A DNA stretch of 64,000 nt from positions 2,170,001 through 2,234,000 of the forward strand of contig OZ241208.1 of assembly GCA_965199665.1 (NCBI GenBank), written 5' to 3'. Made by a program: the position numbers and the translations under genes. This document shows, piece after piece, positions 44,290-56,606 of the stretch (the first letter of the stretch is position 1; each line of letters begins with the position of its first letter). The stretch is from JAVVHH01 sp965199665. Lineage in GTDB: Bacteria > Pseudomonadota > Alphaproteobacteria > Acetobacterales > Acetobacteraceae. The notes beneath the pieces were generated by a model. It was not told the origin of the DNA, made no database searches, and saw only the letters and a program-made list of their open reading frames with translations.

Positions 44290-47200
44290 ATGTCTGGCGC
44301 TGCAAAGCCTGGCGCCGAGAAGCCTGGCACCATGCAGCCCGGCGTCGCGACCGCGAGCGCCTTGTCGGCTGACGCCGATCACTTTCCGACCGGACCGGCC
44401 GCCACCAAAATGGGGCCTCGCTCGCCCCGCATCTTCCGCTGCACCGCCGAGGCCGCGCAGGACTGGCAGGCGGCCCTCGAGCGTGCAGCCGCGCACGGCT
44501 ACGACACCGTCTTGTGGCAAGGCGAGCCGCCCCCCGGCGCAGCCGAGGCCGGGCGCAAGGCCGGACTTGCGGCGCTGATGGACGTGGACCTGACGACCGG
44601 CCACCCCGATGCGCCGGACGGCCTGTTCGTGACCTTGCCGCAGCCAACGCTGGACCCGCGCCAGGCGACGGCGCCGTCTGATCGCCGCATCCCTGTCGTC
44701 ACCGGGGCGGACTCCGCCGCCGGGCTCGCCCGATACTGGGCCAACCGCTTGCGCGCAGGCGATCGGGTGGACGGCGTTCGGCTGCTCGGTCTGACGCAAT
44801 TGCCGGCCAACGCCCTGGCGCCGCTCGCGGCCGCATTCCGCGAAGCGGCGCCGGAGCTGATCCTGTTCGGCTGGACCCCCGGCCTGCCGTGGAGCACGTT
44901 GCGCGCCCTGCCGTCCGGCGTGTTCGATCTGGTCGCGCTGTCGCTGCCGTGGTGGGACGGGCGCGGCGAGTGGATCTGGCAGGAGCTGGACCTCCTGCGC
45001 CCGCTCGGCGCCGTGGTCGCCGATGCCGGAGAGCACGCCCCGCTGGCACGTCGCCGTCTCGCGGCACTGATGGCCGATGGCTGGATGAGCCATGACCCGG
45101 CGGCCGCCGACCTCGCCGCGTTGCGGACGGAGGCGGCCGCGTTTCCCTATTCGCGGGTGATCTCCGCACCCGGCGAGCCAATCGTGGCGCTGCAACTGAC
45201 CGATCAGCCCGATCCGCGGCAGGCTCATCGCACCGGGATCGCCCTGGTGAACCTGCGCGAGCAGGCCGCCGCGGTGAACGCCGCCAACTTGCTGACCCGG
45301 CTCGGTGGCGACTTCACCCCGCCCACCGGGTCCGTCGGTGCGCTGCGACCCGGCGCCGACCTCACCCTCGAGCCCGGCGATACGGCGCTGTTCCGGGCCA
45401 CCGCCATCGTGCCGCGCGTGGCCAAGGCGGCCGCCCGCGCCAGCGTTTCGGAGGGCAGCAAGCGCCCGCGTATCGCGTTGGAGCAGCCGACTCCCGCCGT
45501 CGATGGCGGCCGCTTCCCCGCCCGCCGCACCGTCGGCTCGCTGGTCCGGGTCGAATGCGACCTGATCTGCGACGGTCACGACCGCTTGGCGGCGGTGCTG
45601 AAATATCGCGGCCCCGGCGAGACCGGCTGGACCGAGGTGCCGATGCGCCTGGTCAACAATGATCGCTGGGCGGCCGACCTGCCGCTCCAGCGGCTGGGCC
45701 TGACGCACTACACGATCGAGGCCTGGAAGGACGTGTGGGCCTATTACGTCTACGAGCTCGGCGCCAAGTTCCAGGCCGGCGTCGATACCGCGCTCGAGAT
45801 CAAGGAAGGCCTCGCCCTGGTCGAGGCCGCGGCGACGCGGACCAAAAGCCGCAAGCTGGCGACCGCGCTCCGCGCCACCCTGAAGGGGCGCAAGTCTGAC
45901 GACGCGTTGCGCGAGGCGCTGCTGAGCCCCGAGCTGGCCGGGCTCATGCAAACGGCCGACGACCGGCCGTTCCGGGTCGAGTTGGAGCAGCCCATCCCGA
46001 TCCAGGCCGAACGCACGGCGGCCGGCTTCGCGAGCTGGTACGAGGTGTTCCCCCGCTCCATGAGCGACGATCCCCACCGGCACGGCACGTTCCGTGACGT
46101 CGTTCGGCACTTGCCGCGGGTCAAGCGGATGGGCTTCGACGTGCTGTACTTCCCGCCGATCCACCCGATCGGACTGAAGAACCGCAAGGGCCCCAACAAC
46201 ACGCTGACGCCCGGCCCCGACGATGTCGGCAGCCCCTACGCGATCGGCTCGGAAGAGGGCGGTCACACCGAGATCCATCCGGAACTCGGCTCGCTGGAGG
46301 ATTTCGAGCACCTGCGGATGGAGGCGGCCAAGCTGGGCATCGAGCTGGCGCTCGACTTCGCCATCCAGTGCTCGCCGGACCATCCCTGGCTCAAGCAGCA
46401 TCCCGATTGGTTCAACTGGCGCCCAGACGGATCGATCCGCTACGCCGAGAACCCGCCCAAGAAATACCAGGACATCGTCAACGTCGATTTCTACACCCCC
46501 GGCGCGATCCCGGGGCTGTGGCTGGCGCTGTGCGACGCCGTGATGTTCTGGGCGCGGCAGGGCGTCCGGCTGTTCCGCGTCGACAACCCGCACACCAAGG
46601 CGTTCCCGTTCTGGGAATGGATGATCACGGAAGTCCAGCAGAGCTATCCGGACACCGTGTTCCTGGCGGAAGCGTTCACACGGCCGAAGGTGATGTATCG
46701 CCTTGCCAAGGTCGGCTTCTCGCAATCCTACACATACTTCACCTGGCGCAACGCCAAGTGGGAGTTCGAGCAATATATGCGCGAGTTGGCCGACGGGCCG
46801 CCGGCGGATTTCTTCCGCCCGCATTTCTTCGTCAACACGCCCGACATCAATCCGTTGATGCTGCACACCGCCGGTCGCCCCGGCTTCCTGATGCGGGCCG
46901 CGCTGGCGACGATGTTGTCGGGCCTGTGGGGCGTCTACAGCGGCTTCGAGCTCTGCGAGGGCACGCCGCTGGTCGCCGGCAAGGAAGAGTATCTCGACAG
47001 CGAGAAATACGTGATCCGCGCTTGGGATTGGGACCGGCCGGGCAACATCACCGCCGAGATCGGCGAGCTCAACGCCATCCGCCGCGCCAACCCGGCGCTG
47101 CAGACCCATCTTGGCATCACCTTCCTTTCCTGCCCCAACGACCAGTTGCTCGTGTTCGAGAAGGCAACGGAGGACCGCAGCAACGTCGTGCTGGTCGCCA

Positions 47201-47390
47201 TCAACCTCGATGCCCGCAACACGCAGAGCGGCCCGATCGACCTCCCCTTCTGGCGCTACAGCCCCGAGCCGGGTGCCCTGCAAGCGACCGACCTGATCGG
47301 CGGAGGTGAGGAACGCTGGTCGGACCGCAACCGCTTCGTCAGCCTTTCCCCCGACCGTCCCTACGGCATTTGGCGATTGAACCCCTCCGC

Positions 47391-47394
<4 letters not shown>
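44290..47394 (+). CDS. glgE: Alpha-1,4-glucan:maltose-1-phosphate maltosyltransferase GlgE, long form
   Basis: GlgE extends alpha-1,4-glucan with maltosyl units from maltose-1-phosphate (GH13_3). The protein has about 1034 residues, much longer than the roughly 660-700 of actinobacterial GlgE. Residues 1-390 are extra and look like a degenerate barrel domain. The GlgE N/S domain starts near 391 (RPRIALEQPTP). The catalytic barrel starts near WYEVFPRS (about 582), with YFPPIHPIG, the nucleophile Asp about 765 in RLFRVDNPH and the acid Glu in FLAEAFTRPKVMY. The ATG at 44290 is my choice. A TTG at 44278, with GGGGAA upstream, would add four residues and has better spacing. It is first in the trehalose/glucan operon and overlaps treS (ATGA). 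Confidence 0.93.
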
Positions 47395-50704
<3,310 letters not shown>

Positions 50705-50708
<4 letters not shown>

Positions 50709-52855
50709 ACGGCGAGATCGTCGCCCTGGTCGAGGGGCGGCACGGCGATCCGTTCGCCCTGCTCGGCCCGCACGGCCCAGAATTGCGCGCCTTCGTTCCG
50801 GGTGCCGACGCCGTCAGCGTGATCGGGGCCGACGGTAAGCCGGCCGCCGAACTCGAGCGCGTGCATCCCGCCGGCTTCTTCGCCGGCCCTGCTAACGTCG
50901 CCGGCCCTTACCGCCTCCGGGTCGACACGCACGGCACCAGCTACGAGGCCGAAGACCCGTATCGGTTCGGGTCCACCCTGGGCGACCTCGACCTGCACCT
51001 GCTGACGGAGGGTCGCCACCTCGACCTCGGTCTCGTGTTGGGCGCGCATCCGGCCGAATATGATGGCGTATCCGGCGTGCGCTTCGCCGTTTGGGCGCCC
51101 AATGCCCAGCGCGTCTCCGTCGTCGGCGACTTCAATCACTGGAATCCAGTGCGTCACCCCATGCGCAAGCATTGGGGCGCCGGCGTGTGGGACCTGTTCA
51201 TCCCCGGCGTCCAGCCCGGCGCCGTCTACAAATACGACATGCTGGGTCCGCACGGTGAGGTGTTGCCGCAAAAGGCCGACCCGGTCGCCTGGCGCGCCGA
51301 AGTGCCGCCGGCCACTGGTTCCATCGTCGCCCCGCGGCTCGACTTCGGCTGGTCCGACGGCGGCTGGATGGCCCGCCGCGCCGCCGCGCACGGGATCGGC
51401 GCCCCCATCAGCGTCTACGAGGTGCATGCCGCCTCCTGGTCGCCGGCCGCCGAAGCCGGCACCGTCGGCTGGGACGAGTTGGCCGACCGCTTGGTGCCCT
51501 ACTGCGCCGGCATGGGCTTCACCCATCTCGAGCTGTTGCCGATCATGGAGCATCCGTTCGGCGGCTCCTGGGGATATCAGCCGCTCGGGCAATACGCGCC
51601 CTCGTCACGCCTTGGAGCGCCGGACGGGTTCGCCCGTTTCGTCGACCGCTGCCACGCCATGGGCATCGGCGTCCTGCTCGACTGGGTGCCGGCCCACTTC
51701 CCGACGGACGCGCACGGCCTCGCCCGTTTCGACGGCACCTCTCTGTACGAGCATGCTGATCCGCGCGAAGGGTTCCACATCGACTGGAACACCATGATCT
51801 TCAACCTCGGCCGCAACGAGGTCCGCAACTTCCTGATCGGCTCCGCCGTGTTCTGGCTGGAGCACTACCATGTGGACGGCCTGCGCGTGGACGCCGTCGC
51901 GTCCATGCTCTACCGCGACTACAGCCGCAAGGCGGACGAGTGGGTGCCCAACATCTACGGCGGCCGCGAGAACCTCGAATCGGTCGCCTTCCTGCAGGAG
52001 CTCAGCCGAGTCGTCGAGCAACGCTGCCCCGGCGCCGTGTTGATCGCTGAAGAAAGCACCGCCTGGCCCGGCGTCACCAAGCCCGCCAGCGAGGGCGGCC
52101 TCGGCTTCCACTTCAAGTGGAACATGGGCTGGATGCACGACACGCTGCACTACATGCAGGAGCAGCCGGTCTATCGGAAGTGGCACCATGGCGAGATCCT
52201 GTTCGGCCTCGTCTACGCCTTCACCGAGCGATTCATGCTGCCGCTCAGCCATGACGAGGTCGTCTATGGCAAGCACTCGCTGATCGGAAAGATGCCGGGC
52301 GACGCCTGGCAGCGCTTCGCCAACCTGCGCGCCTATTACGGCCTGATGTGGACCTACCCGGGCAAGAAGCTCCTGTTCATGGGCAGCGAGTTCGCCCAGG
52401 AGCGCGAGTGGAACCACGACATCGGGCTGGACTGGTTCCTGCTCGACCAGCCGCCCCATGCCGGCGTTCAACGGCTGGTCCGCGACCTCAACGCGCTCTA
52501 CCGCGAGATCCCGGCGCTGCACGATGGCGACTGCGAGAGCGCCGGGTTCCGCTGGGTGGTCATGGAGGATGCCGACAACTCGGTGTTCGCCTACCTGCGG
52601 CAATCCGTGACCGGCGGCGCGCCCGCGCTCGTGATTTGCAATCTTACCCCCGTGCCGCGTAACGATTACCGACTCGGCGTTCCCTTTTCCGGCCGTTGGG
52701 TCGAGCGGTTGAACACCGATGCGGCGGTGTATGGCGGGTCCAACCTCGGCAATGGCGGTCGGATCTGGGCGCACGACCATCCCTCGCACGGCTTCCCCGC
52801 TTCCCTCTCGCTCACCCTTCCCCCATTGGCCACGCTTGTCCTGCTCCCCGGCTGA
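50705..52855 (+). CDS. glgB: 1,4-alpha-glucan branching enzyme
   Basis: GlgB moves glucan chains to make alpha-1,6 branches. At 716 residues it has an N-terminal N1 segment, a CBM48 domain (about 115-205, with FAVWAPNAQRVSVVGDFNHWN), and the GH13 barrel. The nucleophile Asp is in GLRVDAVASMLYRDYSR (about 395), the acid Glu in LIAEEST and the third acidic residue region in LSHDEVVYGKHSL. The RKADEWVPNIYGGRENLE stretch is typical. It overlaps treS. The 35-base gap to treZ is the only non-overlapping junction of the operon. Confidence 0.97.
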
Positions 52856-52890
52856 CGGGCGCGGCCTGCCCTCACTGATCGAAAGCCTCA

Positions 52891-54624
52891 ATGCGCTTCA
52901 AGCACGAACTCCCATTCGGGGCGACCATCCTGGCCGACGGCAAGACCCGCTTCCGGGTCTGGGCACCGTCGGCTGCCACCCTCGAGCTGGTCATCGACGG
53001 CGCACGCCGTGGCATGGTGGCCGACGAGAATGGCTGGCATAGCCTGACCGTCGATGCTCCCGCCGGCACACGCTACCAATACGTCATGCCGGACGGGCTC
53101 CATTTTGCCGACCCGGCGTCGCGCATGCAGGATGACGACGTGCACGGCCCCTCCGTCGTCGTCGATCCCTGCGATTATGAGTGGCAGAACGCCGAGTGGC
53201 GCGGCCGTCCGTGGCACGAGCACATACTATACGAGCTGCATCCCGGGTTGATGGGCGGCTTCCGCGGCATCCAGGATCACCTGCCGGAGCTGCAGCGGCT
53301 TGGCGTCACCGCGATCGAGTTGATGCCGATCAACGACTTCCCCGGCAAGCATGGCTGGGGCTATGACGGCGTGCTGCCCTATGCCCCCGAGCGCGGCTAC
53401 GGTACACCTGACGAGCTGAAGGCGATGATCGACGCCGCGCACGGCATGGGCATCTGCGTCTTCCTCGACGTCGTTTACAACCATTTCGGCCCCGACGGCG
53501 CCTACATCCACGTCTTCGCCCGCAAGTTCTTCCGCGACGACCTGGTCACCCCGTGGGGCGCCTCCATCGATTTCCGCCGGCCGGAGGTGCGCGACTACTT
53601 CATCCAGAACGCCGCCTACTGGCTGCGCGAATACCGCTTCGACGGCCTGCGCTTCGACGCCGTGCACGAGATCTCCGAAGAGGATTTCTTGATCGATCTT
53701 GCCCGCATTGCGCGGGGCGAGGTCGAACCCGAACGCCACATCGCGCTCGTGCTCGAGAACGAGCGGAACCGCGTGCCGCTGATCGACGGGCCACCGCATT
53801 TCGACGCGCAATGGACGGACGATTTCCACCACTGCATGCACGTCCTGCTCACCGGTGAGAGCGAGGGCTATTACGACGCGTTCCAGGACGCCACCGCCCA
53901 GCTGCGCCGGGTCCTGGCGGAAGGCTTCGCGTACCAGGGCGAGACACCCCCGGGCGGGCAGCGCGGTCGCGGCGACCTCAGCGCCGAGCTGCCGCCGACT
54001 TCCTTCGTCATGTTCCTGCAGAACCACGACCAGATCGGCAACCGCGCCATGGGTGACCGAATCGGATCCCTGGTCGACCGTCGCGCCCTCCGGGCCGCCA
54101 CCGCCCTGCTGTTGTTCTCCCCCTTCGTGCCCATGATCTTCATGGGCGACGAGTTCGCCAGCGACAGCCCGTTCCTGTTCTTCACCGACCATCACAACGA
54201 GCTCGCCGACCTCGTCCGCGAGGGCCGCCGCAACGAGTTCAAGCACTTCTCCGGCTTCAAGGACGAGGTCAAGCGCGCCCGCATCCCCGACCCGAACGCC
54301 CCCAGCACCTTCGCCGCCTCCGCTCCCGACCGGACCGACCCGGAGTTCTTCGAATGGATGCGCGACGTCATCGCGCTGCGGATGAAGCAGGTCGCACCCG
54401 GCATCCCCGGCTGCCGCAGCGAAGGCGCCCACGTGATCGGTGACCGCGCGGTCCGGGCCGCTTGGCGCCTCGGCGATGGCCGCCGGCTTGAGATCGCGCT
54501 GAACCTGAGCGACAAGTCCGTCGATCCCGAGCTTGGCGAAGGTGGCGAGCTCCTGTTCGCCGAGGGACCGGCCGACGCCGGGTTGCTCGGTCCTTGCAGC
54601 TTCATCGCCAAGCTCGCCGCATGA
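52891..54624 (+). CDS. treZ: Malto-oligosyltrehalose trehalohydrolase
   Basis: TreZ releases trehalose from the end of malto-oligosyltrehalose made by TreY. The 577 residues include an N-terminal CBM48-like beta domain (FRVWAPSAATLELVIDG), the GH13 barrel with YELHPGLMGGFRG, ELMPINDFPGKHGWGYDGV, nucleophile Asp about 255 in DGLRFDAVHEI and acid Glu about 290 in LENERN, followed by FLQNHDQIGNRAMGDR. This pattern distinguishes TreZ from GlgB and debranching enzymes. Its stop overlaps the malQ start (ATGA). It is slightly shorter than some family members but looks complete. Confidence 0.95.
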   Translation: MRFKHELPFGATILADGKTRFRVWAPSAATLELVIDGARRGMVADENGWHSLTVDAPAGTRYQYVMPDGLHFADPASRMQDDDVHGPSVVVDPCDYEWQNAEWRGRPWHEHILYELHPGLMGGFRGIQDHLPELQRLGVTAIELMPINDFPGKHGWGYDGVLPYAPERGYGTPDELKAMIDAAHGMGICVFLDVVYNHFGPDGAYIHVFARKFFRDDLVTPWGASIDFRRPEVRDYFIQNAAYWLREYRFDGLRFDAVHEISEEDFLIDLARIARGEVEPERHIALVLENERNRVPLIDGPPHFDAQWTDDFHHCMHVLLTGESEGYYDAFQDATAQLRRVLAEGFAYQGETPPGGQRGRGDLSAELPPTSFVMFLQNHDQIGNRAMGDRIGSLVDRRALRAATALLLFSPFVPMIFMGDEFASDSPFLFFTDHHNELADLVREGRRNEFKHFSGFKDEVKRARIPDPNAPSTFAASAPDRTDPEFFEWMRDVIALRMKQVAPGIPGCRSEGAHVIGDRAVRAAWRLGDGRRLEIALNLSDKSVDPELGEGGELLFAEGPADAGLLGPCSFIAKLAA

Positions 54625-56606
54625 CCACGGCCCTGCACGCGCTCGCCGAATCCGTCGGGCTGGCGCCCCGATGGCAGAACTACCGCCACGATTGGCAGCA
54701 GGTCAGCGACGAGTCGCTCCGGATCATCCTGGCGGCGCTCGGCTATCCCGCCGACACCGAAGAGGCCGTCGCGGAGAGCCGCGCCGCCTTGGCCGCCGAG
54801 CGCCATAGCCTGCCGCCGCTCGTTACCGCCACCGTCAACGCCCCGACCCGGCTGTCCCTCGACCCCGGCCCGTTCCAACTTACCCTCGAGGACGGCTCCA
54901 CCCGCAGCGGCATGCTGGAGCCCTCGGCCGGCGGCTCCACCCTCCCCGCCGTCGAGTTGGCCGGCTACCACACGCTGGAGGCTGGCGGCGGCCGCGCCAC
55001 CCTGGCCGTCGCGCCGGCGCACGGCCAGACCGTTGCCGAGATGGGCCGGCCCTGGGCGCTTGCCGTCCAGCTCTACGCGCTGCGCCGCAAGGGCGATGGA
55101 GGCCTTGGCGACTTCGAAGCGTTGCGGCAGTTGATGGCCCCCGCCAAGCGGCATGGTGCCGACGGTATCGCTATCAGCCCGGTGCACGCCCAGTTCTCCG
55201 CCGACCCCGACCGGTTCAGCCCCTATTCCCCGTCCAGCCGCATCAACCTCAACGTCCTTCACGCCGCCATCGACATGCCGGCGGATGCGGCCGAGGATGC
55301 CGACCTGGTCGACTGGGGCAGCGTCTCCCGCCGCCGCCTCGCCGCCCTCCGCGCCGAGTTCGACCGCATCACCCCCGAGGCCCGCGCCGCCCTGGCCGTC
55401 TTCCGTGCCGACCGGGGCGACAGCCTGGAGACCCACGCCCGCTTCGAGGCACTGCACGCCGTCCAGTTCGGCCAGCACGGCAATTGGCACTGGCGCACCT
55501 GGCCAGCCGAGCTCCGCCATCCCGAGAGCCCCGCCGTGGCCGCCTTCGCTCGCCAACACGCCACCGAGATCGAGTTCCACGCCTTTCTGCAATGGCGCGC
55601 CGACCAGGGCATGGCGGCGGCCCAGGCAGCTGCGCGCGACGCCGGCATGAAGATCGGGCTCATCGCCGACCTCGCCGTCGGCGCGGATTCCGGCGGCAGC
55701 CATTGCTGGGCCCGGCAGGACCAGATCCTCGGCTCGCTCGCCATCGGCGCCCCGCCCGATCTGCTGAACGGCCGTGGCCAGAACTGGGGCCTTGCGGCCT
55801 TCTCGCCTACCGGCCTGCGCCAGAACGGCTTCGGCGCCTTTCTGGAGATGTTGCGTGCTGCCATGCGCCATTCCGGCGGCGTCCGCATCGACCACGCGCT
55901 CGGCCTGCGCCGCCTATGGGTCGTCCCGGACGGCCACGAGTCGCGCGACGGTGCCTACCTCGCGTTTCCGCAAACGGACCTGCTCCGGCTGATCGCGCTC
56001 GAGTCTTCCCGCAACCGCGCCGTCGTCGTCGGCGAGGACCTCGGCACCATTCCGCCGGGCTTCCAGGACGAGATGGCGGAATCGGGCGTGCTGGGCATGC
56101 GGGTGCTGTGGTTCGAGCGGGACCTCCGCTCGTTCTGGCAACCGCGCGGCTGGAGCCACGCCGCTGCCGCCATGACCAGCACGCACGATCTCCCGACGCT
56201 CGCCGGCTGGTGGCGCGGCCGCGACCTCGAATGGCGCGCCAAGCTCGACCTCGCGGGCGGCCCCGAGAAGGAGGCCCAGGACGGCCACGACCGGTTCCGC
56301 GACCGCTACATGCTGTGGGAAGCCATGCAGCTGAGCGGCGTCGCCGAGGGCGATCCGCCGGCCGACGATCAGCCCGGCCGCTTCGTCGACGCCGCCACGA
56401 AATACGTCGCCGCCGCCGCCTGCGACCTCGCGCTGCTGCCCATCGAGGACGCGCTGGCGCTGGAGGAACAGCCGAACCTGCCCGGCACCATGTCGGAACA
56501 TCATCCGAATTGGCAGCGCCGCCTTCCCGGCACCGCCGACACCCTGCTCGAAGCGCCCGACGTGGTCGCCCGATTAGCCGCCATTGACGAGGTCCGCCGC
56601 GCATGA
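54621..56606 (+). CDS. malQ: 4-alpha-glucanotransferase (amylomaltase)
   Basis: MalQ (GH77) transfers glucan segments between malto-oligosaccharides. From the ATG at 54621, which overlaps the treZ stop, it has 661 residues. Motifs are GDFEALRQL, PYSPSSRINLN, the catalytic region RIDHALGLRRLW (about 422), VGEDLGTIPPGF (about 470) and TSTHDLPTLAGWW (about 520). Its role here is probably to recycle short maltodextrins left by TreY/TreZ into longer chains, since no glgP or malP is present. A TTG nine codons upstream is not needed. The stop overlaps treY (ATGA). Confidence 0.95.
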   Translation: MTTALHALAESVGLAPRWQNYRHDWQQVSDESLRIILAALGYPADTEEAVAESRAALAAERHSLPPLVTATVNAPTRLSLDPGPFQLTLEDGSTRSGMLEPSAGGSTLPAVELAGYHTLEAGGGRATLAVAPAHGQTVAEMGRPWALAVQLYALRRKGDGGLGDFEALRQLMAPAKRHGADGIAISPVHAQFSADPDRFSPYSPSSRINLNVLHAAIDMPADAAEDADLVDWGSVSRRRLAALRAEFDRITPEARAALAVFRADRGDSLETHARFEALHAVQFGQHGNWHWRTWPAELRHPESPAVAAFARQHATEIEFHAFLQWRADQGMAAAQAAARDAGMKIGLIADLAVGADSGGSHCWARQDQILGSLAIGAPPDLLNGRGQNWGLAAFSPTGLRQNGFGAFLEMLRAAMRHSGGVRIDHALGLRRLWVVPDGHESRDGAYLAFPQTDLLRLIALESSRNRAVVVGEDLGTIPPGFQDEMAESGVLGMRVLWFERDLRSFWQPRGWSHAAAAMTSTHDLPTLAGWWRGRDLEWRAKLDLAGGPEKEAQDGHDRFRDRYMLWEAMQLSGVAEGDPPADDQPGRFVDAATKYVAAAACDLALLPIEDALALEEQPNLPGTMSEHHPNWQRRLPGTADTLLEAPDVVARLAAIDEVRRA

